Below the pieces are notes generated by a model, which worked only from the letters and a program-made list of their open reading frames with translations, was not told the DNA's origin and did not search any database. The position numbers and the translations under genes are program-made. From Nocardia goodfellowii (GTDB taxonomy: Bacteria; Actinomycetota; Actinomycetes; Mycobacteriales; Mycobacteriaceae), in the NCBI RefSeq assembly GCF_017875645.1, contig NZ_JAGGMR010000001.1:7502001-7566000 (forward strand): a stretch of 64,000 nt of DNA, given 5' to 3'. Shown in pieces: positions 43,972-52,740 of this stretch (position 1 is the first letter of the stretch; each line of letters starts with the position of its first letter).

Positions 43972-44014
43972 AGGCGAAGTCTTCGGTGGATGAGGGACAC
44001 CGAAGACTTCGCCT
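43972..44014 (-). terminator. Long perfect inverted repeat between two minus-strand genes
   Basis: AGGCGAAGTCTTCGGTG and its exact complement, 17-bp arms around a nine-base loop. It lies 56 bases after the end of the reductase gene and upstream of valS, so it probably terminates the former; an attenuation-like role in front of valS cannot be excluded. Confidence 0.75.
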
Positions 44015-44069
44015 ACGACACTGAGCTTACCGGCGATCCGAGGCCCGGCCCCGAATCCATAAGTAATTC

Positions 44070-45008
44070 TCAGACTCTCGCGTCGACCAGGATTCGGGTG
44101 TCCTCCTCGACCAGATCGCCGTTGAGCATCCCGGCCGCGGCCGACCCCGCGCCCGCGGCGACGATCACCTGGGCACTCGGGTCGACCACATTGCCCGCCG
44201 CCGAGACGCCGGGCACACTGGTCCGCCCGAACCGGTCGGTGATCACCCAGCCGTTCTCGTCGAAGTCACAGCCGAGTTCCCGCAGCAGCGTGGCGTTGGG
44301 CACGAAGGCCGGCGTGACGAAGATCGCGGCCCGCGGGATCGCCCGCCCGTCGGCCAGTTCGACACCGCGCAGCTCGCCGTCCACGACCAGGCGGGACACT
44401 TCGCCCTCGACGACGCGCACGCCGCGGGCGTCGAGCCGGGCGCGGTCCTGCTCCGACAGTTCCAAGCCGTTGGCGAACAGGATCACATCGGCCGACCACT
44501 GCGGCACCAGCAGGGCGACGTGCACGGCCCGAGCCCGAGCGCCGGGATCCGTACCGCCGAGAACCGCGATCGGCTGGTCGCGGACCTCGTAACCGTGGCA
44601 ATACGGGCAGTGCAGCACATCCAGACCCCACCGCTCGCGGACCCCGGGCACCTGCGGCAATTCGTCGCGCAGTCCGGTGGCGATGAGCACACGGCGGGCC
44701 CGCAGGGTCCGGCCACTCGCCAGCTCCACGGTGAAACCACCTGTGACCGTGTCCTTTTCGGCTCCGATCACCTCGTCATCGATGAGTTCTCCACCATATC
44801 CGGCCACCTCGTCAGCTCCGGTGCGCAGCAGTTCGGCAGGCGGCATACCGTCCCGGGACAGGAAGCCGTGCATGTGCTCGGCGGGCGCGTTGCGCGGCGG
44901 CCCGCCTCGCACCACCGCTACCCGCCGCCTGGACCTCGTCAGCACCAGAGCCGCCGACAGTCCGGCCGCACCGCCACCCACGATCACCACGTCATATGTT
45001 TCGTTCAT
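44070..45008 (-). CDS. Thioredoxin-reductase-like FAD oxidoreductase
   Basis: Encodes 312 residues. FAD motif DVVIVGGGAAGLSAALVL at the N-terminus, active-site-like HCPYCHGYEVRDQPIAVLGG with CxxC at the usual position for thioredoxin reductases, and FVTPAFVPNATL then GVSAAGNVVDPSAQVIVAAG-type FAD closing segment. The NADPH half lacks the standard GGGxSA loop (GGTDPGARA instead), as in many 'thioredoxin reductase-like' oxidoreductases. ATG 45008 has GGAGGTGATC upstream. It is divergent from an XRE-cupin regulator that is the obvious candidate to control it. Confidence 0.9.
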   Translation of the reverse strand: MNETYDVVIVGGGAAGLSAALVLTRSRRRVAVVRGGPPRNAPAEHMHGFLSRDGMPPAELLRTGADEVAGYGGELIDDEVIGAEKDTVTGGFTVELASGRTLRARRVLIATGLRDELPQVPGVRERWGLDVLHCPYCHGYEVRDQPIAVLGGTDPGARARAVHVALLVPQWSADVILFANGLELSEQDRARLDARGVRVVEGEVSRLVVDGELRGVELADGRAIPRAAIFVTPAFVPNATLLRELGCDFDENGWVITDRFGRTSVPGVSAAGNVVDPSAQVIVAAGAGSAAAGMLNGDLVEEDTRILVDARV

Positions 45009-45133
45009 TCGACGATCACCTCCGCGACCCAGGCTGCCGCCGAAATGCGGTCCCGGCAACAATCGTTGCTGTTTCCGGGAAATCCGAGGATCGGCCGCCG
45101 CGCGCTGCCGCCGTCGACCGGTCGTCCCGATAA

Positions 45134-45167
45134 CGGCAACGAAGGTTGCCGCAATCGGAACGAAGGT
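45134..45167. promoter_or_regulatory. Operator-like repeats between reductase and XRE-cupin genes
   Basis: CGGCAAC-GAAG-GTTGCCG (45134-45151) is a perfect inverted repeat with 7-bp arms. AACGAAGGT occurs twice, at 45138 and 45159, exactly 21 bp apart, i.e. two helical turns. Both lie just upstream of the regulator's ATG in the 173-bp divergent gap. Confidence 0.6.
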
Positions 45168-45181
45168 GTGCACTGGAGGGT

Positions 45182-45775
45182 ATGCAGAATCAGCCAGGTG
45201 TCGCAGGGACCCTTGCCGGGATCGGGCCCCGGCTCAAGGCGCTGCGCACCCACCGTGACATCACGCTGACCGCGTTGGCCGAGACCACCGGGATCTCCAA
45301 GAGCACACTGTCGCGGTTGGAATCGGGACAGCGCAAGGCGAGCCTGGAGTTGCTGCTGCCGGTGGCGATGGCGTTGCAGGTGCCGCTGGACGAACTGGTG
45401 GCGGCGCCGAAGATCGCCGACCCGCGCGTGCACCCGACCGTTCGCAAGGTCAACGGCACCACCGTGCTGCCCCTGACCAAGCAGCCGGGTCCACTACAGG
45501 CCTACAAGATGATCATTCCGCCGGATCGATGCGAACCGGATCCGCGAGTACACGACGGCCACGAGTGGCTCTATGTGCTCTCGGGGCGGTTGCGGTTGAT
45601 CCTGGCCGAGCACGATCTGATCCTGGGGCCCGGCGAGACCGCGGAATTCGATACCCGCCAACCACATTGGTTCGGCAGCACGGGGCAGGGTCCCGTGGAG
45701 ATCCTCAGCTTGTTCGGCAGTCAGGGTGAACGCATGCATGTGCGGGCGCGCCCGAAGGGCAAAACGCAGTCGTGA
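45182..45775 (+). CDS. XRE-family regulator with C-terminal cupin
   Basis: Encodes 197 residues. The helix-turn-helix is LTALAETTGISKSTLSRLES near residues 25-45. From residue about 110 a cupin barrel follows: HDGHEWLYVLSGRLRLIL and PGETAEFDTRQPHWFG, with the metal-type histidines partly kept. Such proteins usually sense a small ligand through the cupin and repress a neighbouring operon. ATG 45182 is chosen by similarity in length; GAGGG is very close, so start choice is slightly uncertain. It likely represses the divergent thioredoxin-reductase-like gene and itself. Confidence 0.9.
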   Translation: MQNQPGVAGTLAGIGPRLKALRTHRDITLTALAETTGISKSTLSRLESGQRKASLELLLPVAMALQVPLDELVAAPKIADPRVHPTVRKVNGTTVLPLTKQPGPLQAYKMIIPPDRCEPDPRVHDGHEWLYVLSGRLRLILAEHDLILGPGETAEFDTRQPHWFGSTGQGPVEILSLFGSQGERMHVRARPKGKTQS

Positions 45776-45904
45776 CGCCGTCCACATCGATCGACTGAAC
45801 CGGCTGGTCGGACCGTTATTCGGGCACGGCTCAGGGCAAATCCGGTGCGAATTCAGGGTTTTCCCGGTTGCCGAACCGTGGCGGACTGGTGAACGCTAGG
45901 AGGG

Positions 45905-46615
45905 GTGAACCCCCCGCTCGACGCCCTCCCGGTGCACTCCCCGGAGCCGCACTTCCCCGATCCTGGATACCGAACCACGTCCGTGCACGCTGTGGCGCCG
46001 GACGCGATCCATGATCTGCGCGGCGCCGCGATCGACGAGTTGCGTTACCCCACCGCTTCCGCGCTGATCTTCGCCGGCGTTCCCGGAGCGGGCAAGAGCA
46101 CGGCGTTGCGGATGTTCTTCGGTGCGACAGCCGACCTCGAGACACCCCCCCGGGGCCCGGCCGGTTCCATCGTGCTCGATTCGCAGCACACGCGGAATCG
46201 GTTGCGGCACAAGCTCGGCTGGCTGCCCTACCCGCTGTGGCGGCCGGTGGTGCACGTCGCGCACTACGCGGGCATCCGGGCCGCACTGCGGGACGCGCGC
46301 GGACCGGTGGTGATCCACGACTGCGCCACCTTCGGCTGGGCGCGCCGGATGATCGCGCGCTGGTCGGTGCGCTACGGCCGGGAACTGCACCTGGTCATGC
46401 TCGACGTGCCCCCGACGGTGGCGCGGGCCGGTCAGTACGCGCGCGGACGGCGGGTCAACGGGTTCTTCTTCACGCTGCACTGCCGCCGCTGGGAGCGCAT
46501 GATGCGCCGCCTGGCCGCCGACGAACCCCGGCCCCCGGTGCGTTCCTCGTCGGTAGTGCTCGCCGACCGCGCGATGGTCAACCGGATGCACCGGGTGGTT
46601 TTCGACGCGGCCTAG
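45905..46615 (+). CDS. P-loop ATPase/kinase-like protein
   Basis: Encodes 236 residues if GTG 45905 is used; since GGAGG abuts that codon, a later GTG (45932) may be the real start. A Walker A motif, FAGVPGAGKSTALRMFF (about residues 56-72), is followed by IVLDSQHTRNRL, VVIHDCATFGWAR and LVMLDVPPTVARAGQYARGR, the layout of small P-loop kinases and nucleotide-binding proteins with an Arg-rich lid. The substrate is unknown. It stands alone, convergent with the diacylglycerol kinase gene. Confidence 0.85.
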   Translation: MNPPLDALPVHSPEPHFPDPGYRTTSVHAVAPDAIHDLRGAAIDELRYPTASALIFAGVPGAGKSTALRMFFGATADLETPPRGPAGSIVLDSQHTRNRLRHKLGWLPYPLWRPVVHVAHYAGIRAALRDARGPVVIHDCATFGWARRMIARWSVRYGRELHLVMLDVPPTVARAGQYARGRRVNGFFFTLHCRRWERMMRRLAADEPRPPVRSSSVVLADRAMVNRMHRVVFDAA

Positions 46616-46630
46616 CACTCCGCGGCCGAA

Positions 46631-47581
46631 TCAGGGAACCAGCACGGTGAGGGCGTCCGGGACCGCGCGCAGGGTGATGGGAAGCGTGCCCGCCGGCTCC
46701 CCGTCGGCGGTGGCCGGGGCGTCCGCCGCGGTCACAGTGATTGCCGTGACACGGTATTGAGTGACCGCCGGGTGATCGATCCGTTTGCCCGCCGACAATG
46801 CCGGAAGCAGTTTGAGCATCTCCCGCCGCGGCACCGCGCCGACGACGGTGACGTCGAGCAAGCCGTCGTCGGGTTCGGCGTCGGGGCAGATCAGCATGCC
46901 GCCGCCATAGGTGCGGGTGTTGCCGATGGCGACCATGACCGCGTCGGTGTCCAGCACGGTGTCGCCGTCCGGATTGTCGAGGACGCCGGGCGCGACGCCG
47001 GACAGCTCGATCCGGTAGGGCACCGAGAGCCCGCCGGCCAGTTCGGCCAGCGCGGCGAAGGTGTAGCGCAGCGGACCCTTCGGCCAGCGCATATCGTTGG
47101 CGCGCAAGGTCACTCGGGCGTCGAAACCGGTGCCGGTGATGGTCGCGAACCACATCGGCGCGGCGCCGGGCGCTTCGATGCGCCCCAGGTCCAGGACTCT
47201 GGTCTTACCCGCGACCGCCACGTCGGCGGCGGCCGCCGGGTCGTCGGTGGGCACGCCCAGCGCGCGGGCCAGATCGTTGCCGGTGCCGCTGGGCACCAAA
47301 CCGAGCGGAACCCCGGTCAGTGCCACGGCTTGCAGCATCACGTTCATCAAACCGTCGCCGCCGACGCAGATGACGGCATCCGGCCGGGCATCCGGGGCGC
47401 CGAGCGAATCGCGCACCAGGCGAACGGATTCCGCCGCCGAGGGGGCGCGGATCTCGGTGACCTCGACGCCACGTTCAGCGAGACGGGCGATGGCGGCGGT
47501 CGCGACGTCGTGCCCTTTGCCCAGCCCGGAGAGCCGGTTGGTGACGACGAGGGCCGAAGACAGGGGTGACGCCGATGTCAT
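46631..47581 (-). CDS. Diacylglycerol/lipid kinase (Rv2252-like)
   Basis: Encodes 316 residues. The nucleotide motif VICVGGDGLMNVMLQ and the conserved GLVPSGTGNDLARAL belong to the diacylglycerol kinase catalytic family; later GGGMLICPDAEPDDGLLDV is also typical. It phosphorylates diacylglycerol or a similar lipid at the membrane face, feeding phosphatidic acid into phospholipid and phosphatidylinositol mannoside synthesis. Its ATG overlaps the stop of the flavoprotein gene by one base. Same pairing as M. tuberculosis Rv2251-Rv2252. Confidence 0.94.
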   Translation of the reverse strand: MTSASPLSSALVVTNRLSGLGKGHDVATAAIARLAERGVEVTEIRAPSAAESVRLVRDSLGAPDARPDAVICVGGDGLMNVMLQAVALTGVPLGLVPSGTGNDLARALGVPTDDPAAAADVAVAGKTRVLDLGRIEAPGAAPMWFATITGTGFDARVTLRANDMRWPKGPLRYTFAALAELAGGLSVPYRIELSGVAPGVLDNPDGDTVLDTDAVMVAIGNTRTYGGGMLICPDAEPDDGLLDVTVVGAVPRREMLKLLPALSAGKRIDHPAVTQYRVTAITVTAADAPATADGEPAGTLPITLRAVPDALTVLVP

Positions 47582-49155
47582 CAGATCAGTTTTCCAGGAT
47601 TGAGGATGCCGGCGGGATCCAATTCCTTTTTCACGGCCCGCAATACGCGCACCCCGAGTTCGCCGACCTCGCCCGGAATCCATTGCCGATGGTCGGTCCC
47701 GACCGCGTGATGGTGCGTAATGGTGCCGCCGGCAGCCATGATCGCGTCGCCCGCAGCCTGTTTCGCGATGCTCCACTGCGCGAGCGGGTCGCTGAGTTGC
47801 TTGGCGACCACGGTGAAGTACAGCGACGCACCGGTCGGGTAGGTGTGCGAAATGTGGCACATGACCAGGGCGGGGGTGCCCTGCGCGGAAAGCGAATCCG
47901 TCAGCGCCGCAGTGACTTTCGCTTTGAGTGCGGCCAGGTTGGACCAGGCGGTCGCGGTTTCCAGGGTTTCGCACAGGACCCCGGCGTCCAGTAGGGCGTC
48001 ACGCATGTACGGGGCTTTGAAGCGGCCGTGCTCCCATTCCTGCGCGGGCTTCGCGCCCAGCGCGGTCCCGCCCGCGGCGGTGAGCACGGCGTGCGCCTCG
48101 GCCGAACGCGCGACGACGTGCGCCTCGGCCCCTTCGAAAGTAGTGACGGCCAGGCAGCCGGTGACCGCGTCGCCGCCGATATCGCCGGAGCGTGCCAGGT
48201 TCAGGCCGGTCTCGGCCTCGTCGGACAACCGCAGCACCGTCGGCGCGGCGCCCGCCTGCACCACAGCGCGCAGCGCGGCGGCGCCGGTCGCGAAGTCGGG
48301 GAACGACCAGGCCTGGTAGGCAACGGTTTCCGGTTTCGGATGCACCCGCAGGGTGACCTCGGTGATCACGCCGAGCGCGCCCTCCGAGCCGACGAACAGT
48401 TCGCGCAGGTCCGGGCCCGCCGCCGAGGCCGGGGCGCGGCCGAGTTCCAGTGTCCCCATGGGCGTGGCCACTTTCAGCCGCTGAACCATGTCGTCGAAGC
48501 GGCCGTAGCCGGCCGAGGCCTGCCCGGAGGATCGGGTGGCAGCGAAACCGCCGATGCTGGCGAATTCGAAACTCTGCGGGAAGTGTCCGAGCGAAAGCCC
48601 TTGCGCGCCGAGCAATTCCTCCGCCTGCGGACCGGTGAGCCCGGCGCCGAGGGTAGCGGTGCCGCTGACCGGATCGACGTCTCGCACCCATGCCAGTCGT
48701 CGCAGGTCGAGCGCGATGAGGGTGGCGAAGCGCCCGCGCACCGGGTCGACGCCGCCGACCACGCTGGTGCCGCCGCCGAACGGCACGACGGCGATCTCGT
48801 GGGTGGCGCAGTACTCGAGCACCGCCAGCACCTGCTCGTGGTCGGCCGGGAAAACCACCGCGTCCGGAGCGTCCTGCGGGCCATCGGCCCGGCGCCGCAG
48901 CAGATCGGGGGTGCTCTTGCCGCCCGCGCGCAGCAGGCGATCGTGATGGTCGACCGACACATCGGCCGCGCCGACCACCGCGACCAGCCCGTCCCGCTGC
49001 GCCGGCGTCAACGCCGACTCGCGGAGGGGCACGTCGCCCTCATCGCGGCGCGCCACCGGGTCGCCGGACACTCCGAACACCTGCGCCAGCAGGCCCCGGA
49101 TCTGTGCCGAAAGTGGCTGCTGTCCGGCCGGAATACCCCAGGCGTCCCACACCAT
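47581..49155 (-). CDS. FAD-binding oxidase, alkyl-DHAP-synthase-like (Rv2251-like)
   Basis: Encodes 524 residues from ATG 49155, which has GGAGG eight bases upstream and gives the family N-terminus MVWDAWG; ATG 49230 is an open longer alternative but lies next to the operator. The PCMH-type FAD domain shows VVPFGGGTSVVGGV and LGHFPQSFEFASIGGF with ATRSSGQASAGYG. C-terminal HHAVGTDHRQW carries conserved histidines, and PAGILNPGKLI closes the chain. Family members include alkyl-dihydroxyacetonephosphate synthase and glycolate/lactate oxidases; here an ether-lipid or glycerol-lipid role fits the neighbouring DAG kinase and GlpD. Confidence 0.92.
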   Translation of the reverse strand: MVWDAWGIPAGQQPLSAQIRGLLAQVFGVSGDPVARRDEGDVPLRESALTPAQRDGLVAVVGAADVSVDHHDRLLRAGGKSTPDLLRRRADGPQDAPDAVVFPADHEQVLAVLEYCATHEIAVVPFGGGTSVVGGVDPVRGRFATLIALDLRRLAWVRDVDPVSGTATLGAGLTGPQAEELLGAQGLSLGHFPQSFEFASIGGFAATRSSGQASAGYGRFDDMVQRLKVATPMGTLELGRAPASAAGPDLRELFVGSEGALGVITEVTLRVHPKPETVAYQAWSFPDFATGAAALRAVVQAGAAPTVLRLSDEAETGLNLARSGDIGGDAVTGCLAVTTFEGAEAHVVARSAEAHAVLTAAGGTALGAKPAQEWEHGRFKAPYMRDALLDAGVLCETLETATAWSNLAALKAKVTAALTDSLSAQGTPALVMCHISHTYPTGASLYFTVVAKQLSDPLAQWSIAKQAAGDAIMAAGGTITHHHAVGTDHRQWIPGEVGELGVRVLRAVKKELDPAGILNPGKLI

Positions 49156-49232
49156 ACTCGCCGCCTCCGGCGCGTCGCCCGGGTTTGCGAGGGGTTGGGA
49201 CTGCGCCTCGGCGCGCTGCGTATCGACCATGC

Positions 49233-49265
49233 GTTACAGTTTGACATAGAGTGTCAAGCAGTAAC
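49233..49265. promoter_or_regulatory. 33-bp symmetrical operator in a divergent promoter
   Basis: GTTAC-n3-TTGACA-n5-TGTCAA-n3-GTAAC, fully symmetrical about 49249. The inner arms are also perfect -35 hexamers, one on each strand, so a TetR dimer bound here would block both directions. It lies between the flavoprotein and TetR genes. Confidence 0.78.
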
Positions 49266-49275
49266 GAGGAGACGT

Positions 49276-49881
49276 ATGTCTGAGCACGACACCGAACCCG
49301 AGCTGTCCCCGATAGACCTCGCGATCTTCGACGCGGCCCGCGCCTGCGTCGAGGAATTCGGCGTCCGGCGCACCACCCTGACCGAGGTGGCGCGCCGTGC
49401 CGGAGTCAGCCGCCCGACCGTCTATCGCCGCTGGCCCGACACCGGGGCACTGGTCGCCGAGTTGCTGGTGCGTGAACTCCGCACCGTTCTCGCCTCCGCC
49501 ATGCCCAGCGCGGGCACCGGCCGCGCCCGACTGGTGCGGGGCATCGTCACCGGGGCCGCGCGGATCCGCTCGAATCCGCTGTTCGGCAAGATCTTCCGCA
49601 CCGACACCGACCTCATGCTCACCTACGTCTTCGGCCGCCTCGGCCGCAACCAGCGCACCCTCATCACCCTCTTCGCCGCCGGGATCCGCGCCGGGCAGCA
49701 CGACGGCTCCATCCGCGCCGGCGACCCCGAGCACCTCGCGACCATGCTGCTGCTGATTTCGCAGTCCGCCGTGCAATCCGCCGGCACCGTGGCACAACTT
49801 CTCGCCGGCCCGGCCCTCGACACCGAACTGGGCCACGCCATAGACGGATACCTCCGGCCCACCGAACCGACGCACTCCTGA
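49276..49881 (+). CDS. TetR-family regulator (Rv2250c-like)
   Basis: Encodes 201 residues; GAGGAG precedes the ATG. The DNA-binding helices are TLTEVARRAGVSRPTVYRRW (residues about 37-56). The ligand-binding half is helical and hydrophobic, as for acyl or lipid ligands. It is transcribed divergently from the flavoprotein/DAG-kinase pair and followed by glpD; the 33-bp operator just before its start is the probable binding site. The gene set equals M. tuberculosis Rv2249c-Rv2252. Confidence 0.93.
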   Translation: MSEHDTEPELSPIDLAIFDAARACVEEFGVRRTTLTEVARRAGVSRPTVYRRWPDTGALVAELLVRELRTVLASAMPSAGTGRARLVRGIVTGAARIRSNPLFGKIFRTDTDLMLTYVFGRLGRNQRTLITLFAAGIRAGQHDGSIRAGDPEHLATMLLLISQSAVQSAGTVAQLLAGPALDTELGHAIDGYLRPTEPTHS

Positions 49882-49912
49882 CGCCGCCACCCATCCTCCG
49901 AAAGGCACTGTG

Positions 49913-51463
49913 ATGACAACGAATTCGGGTACGGCGCGAGATTCGGCCCTCAATGCCGTGCGGCGGGCACGAGAGCTGCGGGAGCTCGGCGACGCGGGCG
50001 AGATCGACCTGCTGGTGATCGGGGGCGGTGTCACCGGGGCCGGGGCCGCGTTGGACGCGGCATCGCGCGGGCTGCGCACCGTGCTGGTGGAGCGACATGA
50101 CCTGGCGTTCGGGACCAGCCGGTGGAGTTCGAAGCTGGTGCACGGCGGGCTGCGGTATCTGGCGAGCGGGCAGGTCGGGATCGCGCACGAAAGTGCGGTC
50201 GAGCGCGGCATTCTGCTCCGGACGACAGCTCCACATCTGGTCCGGCCGCTGCCGCAGGTGGTGCCGCTGCTCCCGCAGATCGGCGCAGCGCACCGGACGT
50301 TGATCCGGGCCGGCTTCGTGGCCGGAGACGCGTTGCGGCGCGGGGCCGGAACCCCGCCCGCGCTGCTACCGCGCTCGCGCCGGATCGCCGCCGCCGAAAC
50401 ACTGCGCCTCGCGCCGACCGTACGCCGCGAAGGATTGCGCGGCGGCCTGCAGGCATGGGACGGACAGCTCGTCGACGACGCCCGCCTGGTGGTCGCGCTG
50501 GCCCGGACCGCGGCGGCGCAGGGCGCGACCGTACTCACCCGGGTGGAAGCCCTTGCCGTGACCGGCGATTCGGCCACCCTGCGGGACACGCTCACCGGCG
50601 AGACGTTCCCGGTCCGGGCGCGCGCCGTGCTCAATGCGACCGGTGTGTGGGCCGATCAGGTCGATCCGAGTATCGAATTGCGGCCGAGCCGCGGCACCCA
50701 TCTGGTGTTCGATGCCGCGTCCTTCGACGGACTCACCGCCTCGCTGACCGTACCTGTCCCGGGTTCCACCAGCCGTTTCGTCTTCGCGTTTCCCGCCGCC
50801 CACGGTCGCGTCTACCTCGGCCTCACCGACGAGGACGCCCCCGGCCCGGTCCCCGACGAACCCGAGCCCACCGAGACGGAGATCGACTTCCTCCTCGACA
50901 CCATCAGTACCGCACTGCGAGAACCGCTGACCCGAGCCGACATTCGCGGCTGCTACGCGGGCCTGCGCCCCCTGTTGAAGACCGGCGACGGCAGCACCGC
51001 CGACATCTCCCGCCGGCATGCGGTCCTGCGCTCCCCCAACGGCGTCATCACCGTCGTCGGCGGCAAACTGACGACCTACCGTCAGATGGCCGAGGACGCC
51101 GTCGACGCGGCACTCACCGCCGGAAATCTCACCGCCGCGCCGTGCCGTACCAAACGACTTCCGTTGGTAGGCGCGGTATCCGGCGCGGCCCGCGACCGCA
51201 TCGCGGCCCCGCGAATCCTGGTCGAGCGCTATGGCAGCGAGGCCCCGGCGGTACTCGCCGCCGCCGAACAGCACCCCGCCTTACTCGACCAGGTCGCCCC
51301 CGGAATGGACGTCACCGCAGCGGAATTCGCGTTCGGTGTCACGCACGAGGGCGCGCTCGTCGCCGACGATCTCCTGGATCGCCGCACCCGCATCGGATTG
51401 GTCCGCGAAGACCGCGCCGCCGCCCTTCCCGCCGCCACGGCCTGCATCACCACCATCAGCTGA
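49913..51463 (+). CDS. glpD: FAD-dependent glycerol-3-phosphate dehydrogenase
   Basis: Encodes 516 residues. FAD motif IDLLVIGGGVTGAGAALDAA, TVLVERHDLAFGTSRWSSKL with the conserved HGGLRYL, GVWADQV, PSRGTHLVF and the closing VVGGKLTTYRQMAEDAVD. It oxidises glycerol-3-phosphate to DHAP at the membrane and passes electrons to quinone. ATG 49913 is preferred (AAAGG upstream); GTG 49910 immediately before it is an alternative. 31 bases after the TetR stop, likely co-transcribed. Confidence 0.95.
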   Translation: MTTNSGTARDSALNAVRRARELRELGDAGEIDLLVIGGGVTGAGAALDAASRGLRTVLVERHDLAFGTSRWSSKLVHGGLRYLASGQVGIAHESAVERGILLRTTAPHLVRPLPQVVPLLPQIGAAHRTLIRAGFVAGDALRRGAGTPPALLPRSRRIAAAETLRLAPTVRREGLRGGLQAWDGQLVDDARLVVALARTAAAQGATVLTRVEALAVTGDSATLRDTLTGETFPVRARAVLNATGVWADQVDPSIELRPSRGTHLVFDAASFDGLTASLTVPVPGSTSRFVFAFPAAHGRVYLGLTDEDAPGPVPDEPEPTETEIDFLLDTISTALREPLTRADIRGCYAGLRPLLKTGDGSTADISRRHAVLRSPNGVITVVGGKLTTYRQMAEDAVDAALTAGNLTAAPCRTKRLPLVGAVSGAARDRIAAPRILVERYGSEAPAVLAAAEQHPALLDQVAPGMDVTAAEFAFGVTHEGALVADDLLDRRTRIGLVREDRAAALPAATACITTIS

Positions 51464-51470
51464 GGCGACC

Positions 51471-51500
51471 CATCGCGGCGGGCGCTCCCGCACCGCGATG
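51471..51500. terminator. Bidirectional terminator between glpD and acetyltransferase
   Basis: CATCGCGG-CGGG pairs with CCCG-CA-CCGCGATG around a four-base loop, with a two-base bulge. It lies in the gap between convergent genes. Confidence 0.7.
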
Positions 51501-51507
51501 CACGGCG

Positions 51508-52035
51508 TCAGCCGAAACGCCAGTCCGCCAATTCCGCGCGCATGCAGGCGCGGGGCCAGCGGTCGAGACCGTGGGCGGATTCCGCGGCACGGAGTTCGCG
51601 GAGACCCGGCGTCTCCTCGGCCGGTGTGAGGTAACGGAAACCGAGGCGTTCGTAGTACGGGCCGTTCCATGGAACCTCGGTGAAGGTGGTGAGCGTAATG
51701 GCTTGCAGGCCCGCTGTTTTCGACCATCGCACCGCGTGGTCGATCAGGCTCTTGCCGATGCGCAGGCCCGCGTGTTCGGGGTCGACCGACACCTGGTCGA
51801 TGTGGGCGTTGCCGTCGACGAGGGCCAGCACCAGGTAACCGACCGGGTCGTCCGCGTCATCGGGGTGGACCCAGGCGCGGCCCGCCTGCCGGAATTCCCG
51901 CAGCGTCGACAGGGCCGGTGGCTCGTCGTCGGCGACCGCCTGCATTCCTATGTCCGCGAACGGTTTTCCGGCGGCCCGTTCGATGTCCTGCAGTACCGGC
52001 AGATCGGCCTCGGTCGCCTGCCTTATCTTTCGCAT
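51508..52035 (-). CDS. GNAT-family N-acetyltransferase
   Basis: Encodes 175 residues from ATG 52035. IRQATEADLPVLQDIERA is the usual first strand-helix. The acetyl-CoA loop is VSVDPEHAGLRIGKSLIDHA (the R/Q-x-x-G-x-G/A equivalent). GPYYERLGFRYLTP is the common C-terminal Tyr/Gly segment. Acceptor unknown; GNAT proteins of this size often acetylate small amines or protein N-termini. Confidence 0.9.
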   Translation of the reverse strand: MRKIRQATEADLPVLQDIERAAGKPFADIGMQAVADDEPPALSTLREFRQAGRAWVHPDDADDPVGYLVLALVDGNAHIDQVSVDPEHAGLRIGKSLIDHAVRWSKTAGLQAITLTTFTEVPWNGPYYERLGFRYLTPAEETPGLRELRAAESAHGLDRWPRACMRAELADWRFG

Positions 52036-52054
52036 CACCGATCCTGGCACGAAT

Positions 52055-52720
52055 TCATTCGGCCGGTGTGGCGAGTATTCCGTTGACGAGAACCCGCAGC
52101 GCCCAAGCTTCACGGGCGTCGCCACCGTAGAGCATGTGCGCACGCAGGCCCACGATCATCGGGTATCGATCCGCCGGTAGCTCGTCGAATTTTCGCTGGG
52201 CGGCGGCGATAGTGGCTTCCGGGGTACCGCCTTTGACGTTGTAGGCGTTCTGTTCGGCGGCTTGCGCGGTGATGTACAGGTACAGCAGGTCGACGGCCCA
52301 GGAGTTGGTACGCGAGTCCAGGCCCCCTTCGTCGAGCAGTGTCAGCATGCGCTCGATCAACGCGAGGGCGTTCGGACTGGTCGGGATCGCGCCCAGGGCG
52401 ACCAGCGCGAGGCCTTCGTGCTTGCTCATGGCGGCCACCGCCGACTCGATCAACGCCTCCAGCCGTTCCCGCCAGGTGCCGCCGGCCGGTTCGGGCACGG
52501 TGCCGAGCACATGGTCGAGCATGGCGGCCATCAGGTCGTCGCGGTTGGCGACGTAGACGTACAGCGAGGCCGCGCCGGTATCGAGGTCTTGGGCTACGCG
52601 GCGCATGGTGAGCGCCGCGAGTCCTTCACGATCGAGGATGCGGAGCCCGGTTTCGACGATGACATCCCGGCTGAGCGGCGCTTTCGCCGGGCGGGCGCGA
52701 CGACTGACGGGTGCACTCAT
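52055..52720 (-). CDS. TetR-family regulator of a drug-efflux locus
   Basis: Encodes 221 residues from ATG 52720 (ATG 52732 possible). Helix-turn-helix: LTMRRVAQDLDTGAASLYVYV, with TetR/AcrR-type Tyr and a following NRDDLMAAMLDHVLG helix. The C-terminal half is a TetR_C-like (TetR-class) ligand pocket. It is divergent from an MFS exporter, separated by an array of operator-like palindromes, the arrangement of a TetR-controlled efflux pump. Confidence 0.92.
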   Translation of the reverse strand: MSAPVSRRARPAKAPLSRDVIVETGLRILDREGLAALTMRRVAQDLDTGAASLYVYVANRDDLMAAMLDHVLGTVPEPAGGTWRERLEALIESAVAAMSKHEGLALVALGAIPTSPNALALIERMLTLLDEGGLDSRTNSWAVDLLYLYITAQAAEQNAYNVKGGTPEATIAAAQRKFDELPADRYPMIVGLRAHMLYGGDAREAWALRVLVNGILATPAE

Positions 52721-52740
52721 GGCAGCGAGCATACGCGGCG

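Noticed and set aside
41140..44592. Very long plus-strand open frame opposite valS and part of the reductase gene
   Set aside because: Antisense to two clear genes, His/Arg-rich translation without motifs.
44070..45008. Canonical thioredoxin reductase trxB
   Set aside because: The NADPH-binding loop is not the standard GGGDSA and no thioredoxin gene follows; kept as thioredoxin-reductase-like.
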